From Fragum whitleyi (lineage: Eukaryota; Mollusca; Bivalvia; Cardiida; Cardiidae): a stretch of 64,000 nucleotides of DNA. Positions 1 through 12,700 of this stretch are shown one piece after another. Position 1 is the first letter of the stretch; every line of letters starts with the position of its first letter. The notes beneath the pieces were generated by a model. The model saw nothing but the letters and a program-made list of their open reading frames with translations, was not told where the DNA came from and made no database searches. The DNA lies in the NCBI GenBank assembly GCA_948146395.1, contig OX411547.1, positions 59,038,566 to 59,102,565 of the forward strand, written 5' to 3'. The position numbers and the translations under genes are program-made.

Positions 1-114
1 TCTAACAATGAATGAAAACACCAGGTACAATTTGTGATTTTGACTTACTATTAGAGCTACAGATAGAGGGGGTATTTTGGTTTTCAAATTTAAACATTTC
101 TTAATTTCTAGCTT

Positions 115-186
115 AAACCCTATGTTGTTGGTACTCATTTGAAATATCTCCTCGAGACAATTAAATGAGTACCCACAACATATGTT
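115..186. repeat. Foldback remnant
   Basis: The arms ATGTTGTTGGTACTCATTT and AAATGAGTACCCACAACAT are inverted copies around GAAATATCTCCTCGAGACAATT. It resembles the inner hairpin of the mariner-like MITE family seen at 2490-2850. Confidence 0.55.
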
Positions 187-386
187 TTCATTTAGAAATA
201 AAGATTTTAGACTGACTTCATCCCCTCTTATCTGGACCCCTGCTTATGATTAATGTTTTTGTAAGTAGTTTAGTACTAGAAAGCCATGAATGGCTTGAGT
301 CGCTCCACAGGCTTGAAATTCTTGAAAAAGCAAATCTAAGATTTGACTAGATTTTAAGATATTTTGGGTTCTACTGATGTTGAAAT

Positions 387-1147
387 GATTTTCAAAAATG
401 CCACTATATAACATATAGAAAAATGACCTCTGCCCATAAAATACATATTTTTCATCTGATCACAATAATTTTTGGTAGACTGATAAAGGGTCACTCAAGG
501 ATCATTCAAGTGAAATTTGGTTGATATCCATCAATTACATTTTGAGAAAATGATTTTCAAAGTTTCCACTATATAACATATAGAGAAATGACCTCCGCCC
601 ATAAAATGTATATTTATCATCCGATCATAACAATTTTTGGTACACTGATAAAGGGTCACCCAAGGATAATTCCAGTGAAATTTGGTTGATATCCATCAAT
701 TACATTCTGCGAAAATGATTTTCAAAGTTTCCACGATATAACATATAGAGAAATGACCTCCGCTCATAAAATGCATATTTATCATCCGATCACAATAATT
801 TTTGGTAGACTGATAAAGGGTCACCCAAGGATTATTCATGTAAAATTTCATTGGTATCCATTAATTAGAATCTGAGAAAACTCACTTTTTACCATATTTG
901 GAAATTAGCCACGCCCATTAAATCCATGTTTTTCATTGGATCAAAATTTCTTGAACAACTTTGAAAGAGGGTCACCCAAGGCTCATTCCTGTGAAGTTTG
1001 GTTGAAATTCATCCAGTAGTTTCTGAGGAGAAGATTTTTAAAGAAAAAGTTTACGACCGCACGCATGCACGCACGCACGGACGGACGCACGACGGACACA
1101 ACGCCATGACAATAGCCCCAGTGGCTTTCAGCCAGTGGAGCTAAAAA
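387..1147 (+). repeat. Dispersed element with 165-bp tandem repeat and GACGGACG/hairpin 3' end
   Basis: Units begin at 387, 552 and 717 (period 165), with a diverged fourth from about 882. They share ATAACATATAG, AAATGACCTC and AAAGGGTCACC. The element ends in an ACGGACGG-rich stretch, the hairpin CCAGTGGCT-TTC-AGCCAGTGG and AGCTAAAA. The architecture resembles non-autonomous Helitron-like elements (inference). The first exon-free 390 bp and this element hold no gene I can see. Confidence 0.7.
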
Positions 1148-1439
1148 CGGGACCCTCACCATAAGTTTCAGATGGCACATTTTAACTCATTATGATGGAG
1201 AATAAGTCTCTGGATCAGTACAAAACTAGTGTAGGTGCATGCATATAAATTGATAAGGTCTTACAATATATTGTTTTCACTGACCCATCTATGTATACAA
1301 ACCAAGATCCAGTTAAAAGGGAGCAAGCTGATCTAAAATTGTTATAGCTCAACCAAACTCTGTGATTCTGGCACTCTTATGAATCATATCCTATGAGTAA
1401 CAACAACATATTGATTCATTGATTGAATGGAGTATTACG

Positions 1440-1605
1440 CCACTTCCCACATTTTTTCAGTTATATCGCCGCAGCTGGAGCACCTAACAATGGTTTCCTG
1501 GAATTTCTCTCACCAGTGCAACCACCACACCCTTTCCTAGCCTTCAGCTGCTATCTCACATAGGTCTATAATTATCAACCCATTGGGGAGAGACAAATAG
1601 TCAGA
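1440..1605 (-). mobile_element. SINE fragment (family with GAGATAGCAGCTGGAGG body)
   Basis: The reverse complement matches the bodies of the tRNA-headed copies at 23507 and 48766: GACCTATGTGAGATAGCAGC, GAGAGAAAT, and the CGGCGATATA segment near the 3' end. The tRNA head is missing. Confidence 0.65.
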
Positions 1606-1667
1606 AAGAATGAGTGCTGCTGCCGGGGACCCACAACATAAAGCTGGGGTTAAAATTGCAGAAATCA

Positions 1668-1741
1668 ATGGCTTAGCATGAAACAGTAGCAACTGCCTAT
1701 ATGCTTATAGGCAGTTACAACTGTTTCATACTGAGCCATCA
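1668..1741. repeat. 74-bp foldback hairpin (copy 1)
   Basis: The 5' arm starts ATGGCTTAGCATGAAACAG and runs to CTGCCTATA; the other arm starts TATAGGCAG and ends CTGAGCCAT. The loop is about 6 nt. Family partner at 3553-3632. Confidence 0.85.
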
Positions 1742-1849
1742 AAATATTCACAAGCTAGCTCCCTTTAGCAATTGGTCTGCACAAAGTTATTTAGAAATCA
1801 ATCAACAAGAGCACTGCCTACGCTCGGCTGTTGAGTGCTGGATGTTTGG

Positions 1850-2100
1850 AAAAAATCTAAGTCGAAAAAGGGGCATAATTTGCACAAAATGCATCTAGAG
1901 TTATCCCCCTTGATAGTATAGGTTGATCTTTTGATGGTGAACATGTGTGCCAAGTTTCAAGTGGATGCCTTCAGTAGAACCAGATAAATAACAAAATGTC
2001 AAAGTTTTCGCACGACAACGATGACGGCAACAACGACACGGAGGCTATAGCAATATGTAGGGTTTTCTCTGAAAACAGCCGAGCTAATAAATTATACTAG
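1850..2100 (+). repeat. Dispersed element 3' part ending in a short hairpin and GAGCTAATAA
   Basis: It contains GCACGACAACGATGACGG, then a hairpin GTTTTC-TCT-GAAAAC and GCCGAGCTAATAAA. The end layout matches the other Helitron-like repeats. A diverged copy is at 58150-58330. Confidence 0.5.
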
Positions 2101-2489
2101 TTATGCTCTGGAAAAGCTCAAGATGAAAGTAAGACACTGACAAGAGTTACCATACCCTCTATCTGTCATGCATTGCTTCAAAAAGGTTAAAAACAGTACT
2201 TGACAACTGCGTCAGGAATGATATTCTTTACCTCAGTGATTAGCTTTTTGGTCTAGAGAACCAATATCAATAATTCTATTCAATGTGGTTTTAACACAAG
2301 CACACAGATTATTTTCAGCTATGTATACCGGTAAATTAAGGTATGTAAGAATTTTTTTTAACTTGGGAATCCAGAGCTTTCCTGCATCTTAGTTTTTATT
2401 CAATTTTGCTAATATTTTTATACAGCATGACAATGGTCATATAATTGTTGGTTGCAATGGTTTTCAATGCTTAAACTATCTTTCACTGA

Positions 2490-2850
2490 CATACAGTAAA
2501 ATGTGTATTAAGCATCCACTTTTGGAACCACTACAAAGGGGTCATTATAAGGAATATTCGCTTAGTACAAATTTGTAAACAAATTAGAAACATGATTTTG
2601 ATCGAGTATGTGTGCTTTTTGCAAATTTCTCAACAATAATATTTGTTAAAACTCAAAACAATTGTCCCCATGAGACAATTCTAATGAGTTGTAACAACAT
2701 AGAATTCATTTACATTAATTTTCAGACCAATAATATCTACTTTCCAAGATATTTTGATTTTTAAGAAGGGGGTTTTTGAAAACCATTGCTGAATAAAAAT
2801 GGCCGCTTAATAGACATGTTGCTTGAGCAAGATGGACTGTAATCAAAAGA
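2490..2850. mobile_element. Mariner-like MITE (TIR with TACAGTMAA...AAGCGACCAC)
   Basis: The left end TACAGTAAAATGTGTATTAAG and the right end ...GCAAGATGGACTGTA are inverted. An inner hairpin sits around CATGAGACAATT. Sister copies: 24597, 38233, 59088, and a partial at 10310. The right end lies next to the PDIA5 exon-6 relic. Confidence 0.6.
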
Positions 2851-2864
2851 TCAAATAACGGTAC

Positions 2865-2900
2865 CTCTTCACTTTCAATATGTACATCATCCCCTTCTAA
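2865..2900 (-). pseudogene. Decayed copy of the 3' end of PDIA5-like exon 6
   Basis: Minus-strand bases up to the donor-like GTACCG (2859-2864) encode GDDVHIESEE, nearly identical to GDVVHIESEQ at the end of exon 6; about 30 of 34 nt match, including the GTAC after the exon. Immediately upstream there is an in-frame stop and no counterpart of the PWDEEP part. It looks like the remains of a tandem exon duplication, though a short alternative exon cannot be excluded. Confidence 0.55.
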
Positions 2901-3109
2901 TTATTGACCCAAATCATTCATGTTTTGGAAAGTAGTATAGACAAAGATTAGACTGCATGTATGTGCAGTCTGATCTTAGTTTATACCACCTGATTTTTCT
3001 TTTTTAGCCATAAAGATTAAAAAATCATTTCCAAAATACGTAGTTACTATAATACATGGAATTATCAGTGTTTTCAGTACTTTGATTTCAATTTCTTTTT
3101 GCCAATATC

Positions 3110-3475
3110 TTTATTAAGCATGACGAGGGTGAAAAACTTCACCCTCAGCTATGACCAAAAGAGATAGAATAAGAGATGTTTGTAAAACATTTATGCCTCC
3201 GATAAGTGCGGGTCAATGGCATATTCTTTGTCTATTATCTAAGGGCAATAACTCAAAAAATATAATGAGAAGAGTTATGGTGCACTGTACTTCCACACAA
3301 TGAGATCTACCACCAGTGTAGTTTCATGATTCTAGCTTAAATACTTTTTGAGATATGCTCCAGACAAAACTGGTCTGTGGACCGACCAACTGCTGGACTG
3401 ACAAGTGCAAAGCAATACATCCCTCTTCTTTGAAGGAAAACATAATGATGATAATAATAATAATAATAATAATAT
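3110..3475 (+). repeat. Dispersed repeat fragment plus ATA trinucleotide run
   Basis: AGGGCAATAACTCAAAAAAT, GAGATCTACC and GATATGCTCCAGACAAAA match the 156-bp unit at 14292-14755. It ends beside (ATA)n at 3448-3472. Confidence 0.6.
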
Positions 3476-3552
3476 CACAGCAAATGATGAGTACAAAACT
3501 TTTTCAAGCTAGGAATATTATTTCAATTATCTTATCAAAACGTTCATGATAT

Positions 3553-3632
3553 TCGATGGCTTAGCGCGAAACAGTTGTAACTCCCTATATGTTTATAGGG
3601 AGTTACAACTGTTTCGCGCTGAGCCATTGATA
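3553..3632. repeat. 80-bp foldback hairpin (copy 2), just past the PDIA5-like exon 6 donor
   Basis: The 5' arm GATGGCTTAGCGCGAAACAG to CTCCCTATA pairs with TATAGGGAG to CGCGCTGAGCCATTG, with a loop of about 4-6 nt. In RNA form nearly all pairs are Watson-Crick plus a G-U. The sixth exon's donor is at 3635-3640. Confidence 0.88.
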
Positions 3633-3640
3633 TACTGTAC

Positions 3641-3733
3641 CTGTTCACTTTCAATATGTACTACATCTCCAGCATCTGGTTCTTCGTCCCAGGGTATATC
3701 CCCTGTAGGGTCCATCATAAAGTTTACCAGTGA
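3641..3733 (-). CDS. PDIA5: PDIA5-like exon 6
   Basis: 93 nt, phase 0 at both ends, acceptor TTTCAG, donor GTACAG. It encodes SLVNFMMDPTGDIPWDEEPD followed by AGDVVHIESEQ, matching the loop between the N-terminal domain and the first catalytic domain of PDIA5 (FLKDPKGPPLWEEDPGAKDV). A perfect-loop foldback begins only a few bases past the donor (3553-3632). Confidence 0.85.
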
Positions 3734-6700
3734 CTGAAATGAGAAAACTAAGCTTTACTGAGGTATTGGCCCCATTTTCAATGGGAACTTCTTTATGACC
3801 CTGCAATTATGAATCCTATAAAAGGAAATCAGATAACATTTGTAGATTGTATTACATAGAGAATATTTTGACTGAAAGTCCATAGGCCCATTTGCCAAGT
3901 TTTCCAATGGATCACTTCGCAAGTATTCTTTTTAATGTCCTGCAATATTCCTGTGCAAGTTTAAGAAAATATTGACTAAATTGGAAAACAAGAATATTTT
4001 GAGTAAAAAATCCATTAGGCCCCTGGCTGAGCTTAGAATCAAACCCAAAACACGAGGCTTGAAATGTTACTTACTTAGCTAAACAGGACCAGTGGTGTGA
4101 TGTATGAAAATTAATATATTTCTTACCTGTTTATATTTCTGTTTATTCATTATGCTACTGCAGCTTATGTTCAAATTACAGACATCCCTAGATGATGGGT
4201 AGTTGTTAGAGAATAGTACAAAGATACAGGAAAAAACTACTGCTGAGATCTGTCTTGTTTGTTAGATGTAAAGCACAAACACATGGGACCTTGGTTTTTA
4301 AGTCTCAATCAAAATACAGCATTTTTTACACTTGTACAAACAAAGCTATCGGCCTGTCTGTGCAGGCACAATCTGACTAGAGTTTTCACTTTGCCCTCTA
4401 TAGATATTGTCTTAACTTCTCTTCAGGGAGTAAGCAAATATTATAATTGCAATATATGGTCCTTCATTCTGCACTATGTATGCACACATGAAATTATTGG
4501 AAAAAGCAAATACAGGCTCAATTAGTTCATTAGTGTGTCAGCCTAGGAATTTAAACGCACCATCTCTCTTTTTTTTTTAAATTGAGAACTTTTTATACTG
4601 AGCTTATTTGGCTGACAATTTTGCCTACCTTAAACACCATCTTTCTGTCATAATTCTTGTTAAAGTCACCATCTCTGAAACGAATTAAGGACTCATGAAA
4701 AAGAGAAACTTTGAGGGTTTGTAGATTGTAGAATCAAAATATCTGCAAATTAATGCCTGCCCATAGTTTAGGGTGGCAAAACATGGCAAACTATAAAGAG
4801 GATATTGAATGAGTGGTCATTGAATACCAAATCTATTAAAAGAGTAATATATAAACATATAAAAACGAGGCTGACGGGTTTAATAAATTCGGTATTTTAT
4901 GAGCACAAATTTGAAATTCTATTTATAATATGACCCGAAAATTTGCAAAAATCGTCAAAATTCTTGAAATTCAACATACCAATTTTCAGCGAAACTTATA
5001 ATGCTGTTTAAAACTGACGTCACAATAAACAGATTATGACGTCATTTTCGTGGTTACAAAATAGCGTTGCCATTTGATTTGAGCTCATTTGCATAGTTAT
5101 TCCACTAGTGTTATAACAACCATTTAATATAAAAAATATTCAACGAGGTTATTTCACTCCCTTGATGTGGGTCAAATTATAAATGAAAAATATGTCCCTC
5201 CTTTACATGTGAACTTGTATGCAAAGCAGGGTATAATTTACAAATAGTTCACCAATTTGTCATCCTGAACCTGCCCTGTGTTCAGGATATAAAAGCGTTT
5301 CACTAGTGCTTTGAGATGATTCCCCGCTTTGGACGTGCACATATGTGCAAAGCGAGGAATCATTTTGAAAGCGCTTCGCTAACGTTTTCATCCTGAACGC
5401 AGGGCAGGTTTTTATAGTTAAAACACAGCAAGAAATATAACATTTTTTCAATAGAAACAAAGGTTAAATCTGAGCTGGAGTTTTAATAGTAGCAATTCTT
5501 ACAGAGAAAAAAAATAGATCAAGAATACATCATTAAACTAAGATAAATATATTATATGTCATGACATTTTCTGTTAGACAGGTTAATCTTAACCTTGGCA
5601 AGGCTCAATTGCAAACTAGGTAAAGATGAGCTTGTCTGAGAGAAAATCATGTTCCTGATTAAAGCTTATACAATAACTCATTTAAGGTAGTGGACCCATA
5701 ATAGTTCAGCAACATTTCGGAACTCATGATCTTTCATGGTGCTGACTGAGTTTTCCTGTTAAAGTTCATGTCTTCCGGAACGTTACAAAACTATTGCAGG
5801 TCCACAACCATAAAAGGTCATCACACACTTATGTAAGACAAGAATACTGGGCCATCTTTGGGGGTCGCCATTGTCGCCAAATGCAAAAAATTAAATGAAT
5901 TTGGCAATAACAAAATGAAATTGGCGAAAAGACTGGCGACAAAAAAAATCCAAACTTTGACCCATCAGGGATTATTGATTTTGACATAGGCTGAAAGGAT
6001 GTTGTGTAGACATGCTCATGAGTGACTTGCAATTAATTGAGGCAAAAGGCATGTGTGTCAAATAGTAACCTCTTGGCTACCCATAACACCTCTGAGATTG
6101 TTTACAAAAAATATCTGTCAATTTTAAATGTTAATTGACATTTAAATACGATCAACCTCAACGATGAGCTATATTAAAGGAACATAAGATTTTATCAAGC
6201 ACAATTTTTAGAAGAAAAATGATTCCAAATTTGGCTTCTATTTATTTGGCTTCTAAAATCCAAATTTGGCTCCGTTTTTTTTTTTTTTTTTTTTTTTTGG
6301 GGGGGGGGGGGGGGAAATGTTGGCTAAAAGAAATTTCAGTCCAGAGAAGGCCCTGCAAGAATATCTCTGACCCCTGTTCACAACAGAAAAGCAGGGTTCC
6401 TATGTGACAGAAGGGACTTACTTGTAATGTCTGAGCTCCATTGTTGCTGGAGTTGCTTTCAAATTTCTGCACAGCTTCTTGGCATCACTGTCAATAAGAT
6501 GAAAATAACTGAACCCTTTCCCAAACAACAAAACTTTAAGGCCATCCTCGTCAAAAACTGCCACAATTGACTATATGGATGTTATTAAAGATAGGATTTG
6601 TGTAAAATATGACACGGAAAATACTGAGACTACAGGAGAAACTGCTGGTTATCAGCAGTTTCTTCTTTTGTTTCAATGTTTTCCCAAGCCCTTTTTATCA

Positions 6701-9700
6701 GGGACGTTAAATCCAGGTCTTGTTTGGGAAAGAGTTAACAAGGTGCTCTAAACCTAACACAAGACAATAATATGATAGCCTAGTCCAAATTCAGAGAAGT
6801 TGTAAACAACAAAAATTTTTGTTAAAGCAATTTTAAAAATCTGTCTTTGAAGTGAGAAAAGAAATTGCTTTATTTTTCACAATGTAATTTTTATGCTTTA
6901 TGCTTTAGAGATGCAAAAAGGGGGATATCTTTGGAATCGATTATGTCTGAAATAATGAAAACCTGTAAACCGACATGAACTTGAATTTTAAATATTTAGA
7001 ATAAGACTTGGATGATTTGAGCTTTCTTAAAACATCCAATAATTATCCTTAGGATGCAAAAACTTTCGCAAATGTAATTATGTTAGGAAATTGTACCCTG
7101 CTTCACACAGGAAGTGTTTTCATCTTGAACCCGGGGCAGGAAAAATAACTGAGAAAAAGCTAGGAAGAGTTACAGTTCTTATGTACTCCATAAACATGAC
7201 AGGAACAAGCCAAGTTTCAAGTCAATCGGTGACAGAGTTATGCTCTGGACAAGGAAGTGGATGCTGCCCGCCCACCGGATGCCTTAACCCTTTGCTGTTT
7301 AATCCCTGCTTTTTACGTGCCTGTGATTTTATGATTGAGAAAACATTGTAAAAAAAGAAGAAATTGCTTCTGACAAGCAATTTCTCCTTTTTCCACACTT
7401 TTTTCTACCCTACTGAATGGTTATTTTTCAAGTAAAATCCACTTTTAATTTTCGTCTGCAAAACCTTTGAATTCGGACAGGTCCAAAATTGTGTAAAACA
7501 GGAAAGGGTTAAAGCACCGACTTCACAAATTGCGAGTCATTTTTATTTCAAAAATATTATTTCTAAACTTTTCTGATATAAAAAGGAAAATCAGGTGGTG
7601 TAGACTATGACCAGGCTACATATACGTGCAGACTGACCACATCTCCTGCCAAAGCAGGAATTTTCTGGTTTCAGCATTACAAGGGTTAATGCAAAAACAG
7701 CAGAAAGGGTAAATGATAGACTATTTTTGATTTTGAATTGGGTTTAATGCCGCTTTCAACAATCTTTCAGGTATATCGCAGCAGCTGGAGCACCTAACAA
7801 TGGTTTCCTTGTATTTCTGATACCAGTTCTTCTATCACATCCTTTCCTATCATCCAGCTGTTATCCCACATTGGTCTATGATTATCAACCCATTGGTGGA
7901 AGACAAAAATGATAGGCTCACCTGCAATCCACATAACCAAGTGTCCCTTTACCCTTTATTTCCTCAGCCACAGACTCAAACAATGACATGGACTTCGAGG
8001 AAGCACTATCTGTAAATAAAGATTGAGAGCTTCAGATAGAGGGAGTGATTTTTGTTTAACCCTTTCCCAAACAGAAAAATTTTAGGGTGATCCTCTTCAA
8101 AATCTGCCACAAATGACAAAATAGAGGTTATTAAAGATAGAATTTAAGTAAAACATGGCATAGAAAATATTGAGACAAAAGGAGAAACTGCTGGTCATCC
8201 GCAGTTTCTTCTTTGGTCGCAATGTTTTCTCAAGCCCATTCCACCAGGGACGTAAAATCAGGTCTTGTTTGGGAAAGGGTTAAAGTGAAAAAAAAATGTG
8301 TTCATGATACACAAATGTGGCTGAAACAACAAGTTTTTCAGAGGTTTCTCCTTGATAGATGAGTTTTCACTTTAGATGGTAAAGACTGCTATCTTAATAG
8401 TGAACAAAGTATCAAGTGAAAACCTCTGATATCACCAGAGAAATTACAAGATGTTTAATTTAGACCGCTTAACTATGGATGCCTGGTATTTCTCTTAAGC
8501 AGGGCTCGTGTTTGCCCCTAAAACAAGGGTTTTGACCCCCCCCCCCCAATATGAAAATATCTTAATTTGACCCCTAGAAATTCTCTCATTTTGACCCCCT
8601 TGAGAGGAATTACTAGGGGACAAAACATAATTTAAGACCTAAGATTTCACAAATAACTATCTAAAGTGCAACAAATTAATTACTTGTTTCATATCATTAC
8701 AAGAGAAAGTTAAAGTGGCTCTTAAATATACAAAATTCTACTTTTGATTTGCTTTTTCTGTCGTTTTGACCTCTTTAAAATCAGATTTGACCCCCAGAAT
8801 TTCTTTGGAGAGGGGTCAATGACTCCCCAATATCAAACAATAGCACAAGCCCTGTTAAGTACGAATACTACTATGACAATGCTTCCAAGACTCCAGTTGC
8901 TCATCCAACATAGGTCCTCGATTATCAACCAAATAATGCCCTTTTGACCATTTGACAGCGTTTTTTGTTTTCCATATTTGAGTTCAGAATGCAATAAATG
9001 AAATGCGCTGTGCAAAACAATTATTGTCATTCAAACACAAACACAAGATAACTATTTAAACTGGGCTAACAGAAAAAGAAAAAATAATAAAAACAGTGGG
9101 ATGAAAGCAGATTCGAACTCAGGGTCCCTGCACCCATAGTCATCAGACTAGACCTCTCGACCACACAGTCAAACAGTGTGTATTGGTTCTATTACATTAT
9201 ACAAACATTTTTAAAACCCATACACTACACGAATTTATGTCGTTTTTCTGAAGCTTGTGGCTACCCTCAATGATGAATGTATTTGTCAGTTAATTTATTC
9301 ATGGCATAAATGTCAATTCATGTCAATAATTTCACACGACATGAAAAAATTATACATAGCAAGCAGAAAAAAACTAATGTTCAAGTCCTGCTGGCTGATC
9401 AAGAGGGGGTTTGGGAGTTCAAAGGAACCCCCCTACTGCCTATTAAAATTCATTCAAAATTTGGTAATAGTTGGAAACAAACAGGTTTTAGGAAGGTGTC
9501 AACAAGAGGGTACTTAAGAATGAATAGCTAGGCTTATAAGCGTCCTCTCTTTTTTTTTTAGAATTTCAATAAATAAATATAGACAATTTCATTTTTCTTT
9601 CCTCAAAACTTCTTTAGCAAGTTTTGAAAAGTTCACAACATTTTGGATAGATGTGTTTCTTTTGGGATCAACTTCGGGAAAGAATAAAAGACTGTTTTCA

Positions 9701-12700
9701 ACAGTCTCAAATCCCATTCTGGATTGATTTCCAGAGGGTCTTACAGACTTACGTCAGATAGTATTGAGAGTACTGGCTACTTATTAAGGAATCTCAGACT
9801 TGCAAAACCTGCTTTAAAATAGCCTTAAAACCCTGATGGAATTGGTATGTTTGAACTTCCTTTTACCCTTTGCTGTTTAATTCTTTCTCTTTACGTGCCT
9901 GTGATTTTATGATGAAGAAAACATTGTGAAAAAAGAAGAAATTGCTTCTAACAAGCAATTTCTTCTTTTTTCCACACTTTGTTCTACCCTACTGAATGGT
10001 TATTTTTCAAATTAAATCCACTTTAAATTTCTGTCTGCAAAACCTTTGAATTTAGACAGGTCCAAATTTTGTAAAACAGGAATGTGTTAAAGAAATTCTA
10101 TATCTGCCATTGCCCAACAAAATAACTTACCTGACTTAGCAAAAATTACCATAAAGTTGGTCTTTGTTCTTAGTAATTTCTTAAATTCTTTCAAATCTTC
10201 TATTTCAAGAATGAGGCTTTTGTTTTTCTTGGCTCCAAGCTTACATCGTATGAGGCACTGAAATGAAAATAATTAATTATATAAAATAATGAAATTTCAG
10301 TTATAATACAGTCAATATTGCTAGAGCAACCACTTCATTTGAGCGACCATATTTATCAAGCAACCATCATAAAAAGCCTTCACCATTACAAGCAAAATCA
10401 CTGAAAAAGAGGGCCAGTATTGCTCTACGGGCACTTAATGCCTAACAGATTTATTAAAATAAACCAATAAATTGTAGGGATGGTAACGAGTAACAATTTC
10501 ACAAATCGAGTACTCAGTCACCCTTCCGACCGAGTACTCAAGTACTCAGATGGAAATGGCAAGTTTTGATAATTGATTTTATTTTTTGATATTCAGCATA
10601 TCTTTGGTCAAAATGAAAGTTGAGATAACATTTGGTCGCTAAATGAATTTACAGAACTGAAACTTGTTCAATACATGCTTGGTTTCTTTTCTTGGCTTTA
10701 TTCATCACTTTTACATATCATCTTCGGTAGACCGAAACCAAATAACTACATCTGCAAGTTTGAGTAAGAGAGTTTTCGCACTGCTATACATCATTATGTT
10801 GATCTGAAGAGATCTTCGTAAATCAATTTAAAGGTTAATTAAGGGGACATTAAACCATAATTAGGGCCCGGTATCAAATGTATTAGGTGTGAAAATTTAC
10901 GACAGGGTGACAGAGAGAATTAACTGTTGGCACTTGATTGCAAATTTGGAAAATTGTCGACAGATTAGATGATTGGTACATGACCAGGTCATGTATGCTA
11001 TGAAATTCAATATTTTGAATAGAATATTTTTAAAAATGAGTTTGAAAATGACTTTCCTGTAATTTCATTTTGCTTTACAATTAATTGATTAGTAAAATTT
11101 GAAATTGATAGTCGGACGTTTGATCGAGTACTATATTAATCGAGTAATCATTCCCATCCCTAATAAATTGCAGTAAAAGTGTTATGCTAAGCCATAATCT
11201 ATTTGTTAGTAGATAATCAGCTAGGGCCTAGGTTTGTTAATACATAAAATGAAAAAAGGTTTATTAAACAAACAATTTTACAAGAAAGTCGCTTTTTTCC
11301 ATGACACAGAATAATATTTCAAAGAGGTTTAATGTGTGCATAGCCACATGATAATTATAATTTATTTCTTTACTTCTATGAAAGTTTCATGAAATCTGTC
11401 AATATACAAGTTGTGGTAATAAAAAAATATTGCATGACAAATGCCCTTTTGCCATGACATAGCAACATAATCAACAAGAAAGAAATCAAAGAGATCTATC
11501 CAAAGAACTATCCAGACATCAATCACTTGCATCCAACATTTCATTTTAGAGAAGAATATATTATTTTAGAAGGGCTCGTGTTAGTGTTTGATAATGGGGA
11601 GTCATTTACTCCTGACCTAAGAAATTCTGGAGGTCAAATCTGAATTTAAAAGGGTCAAAACAACAGAAAAAGCAAATCATAAGTTATATTTTGCATATCT
11701 AAGAGTCACCTTAACAGTTTTATTTAATGATTTGAAACAAGAAATTAATAAGTAGAACTTTTTGATAGTAATTTGTGCAAATTCTTAGTTATGAAAGCAT
11801 GTTCTGACCCTTAGTAATTTCCCTCAAGGGGGTCAAAATGACCCCCTCGAGAGAAATTTCTAGGGGTCAAATTAAGATATTTTCTAATTTTGGGGGTAAA
11901 AACCCTGGTTTAAGGGTCAAACACGAGCCCTGTTTTAGCTTTTATTTTGTCTGAATCTGAAATGCATGTCCTAAGCATCATTCCAGTGAAATTTGGTTGC
12001 ATTATGACCAGTAGTTTTAGAGAAGAAGATATTTTTTATATTTCACAACAATGAGCCCATTATTGGTGACTGGACAGCCCATGGCTCCCCAGCTATCAGC
12101 CTCATAAGGATCAAAAGAAGGAATCTGAAAGAGTATGCCCTAATGTATCATTCCTGTGAATTTTTTGGCAGGTAAATATGAGGCCTGATGTTTGTCATTA
12201 TTTTGAATTCCAGCCATTTATGTAGTGGCTAGCCACTGTGGCTGCCCTTGAAAAATGATTTCAAATGACAAAGCATTCAATGTAGGTAGGGAATTGTACC
12301 ATTTTTCAAATTGATCCATTTATTTAGAAGATATGCACCATATAAGCCTAATTTAACAATTTGACCTTGAGTTGTCACCTTGACCTTAGAGATATCCCTT
12401 TCAAATGGCACTTTCACTCAGTAATCTATTTGCTTTGAAATCCTTTCGTAATGGTAGGATATATGACCTGTCAATTACAATTGTAGTGTTTGACCTTATG
12501 CTCAAGACAAGCTCAATTTAAACATTTAGCCTTGATCTGTATCCTTGGCCGTTCCATACAAAATTTCAAATTGTCCATTTAAATTTCAAAATCCATCCAT
12601 AAATGTTTGAGTTGTTGTCCTGACACATTCCTATGGACCCAAACACTAACACAAATAAATGGACTTGTTTTAAGGGTTCGCCTTAAATACAAAATGGACT

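Noticed and set aside
6242..6472. 76-aa minus-strand ORF
   Set aside because: It runs through the real exon 4 in another frame and through the poly-T/poly-G tract.
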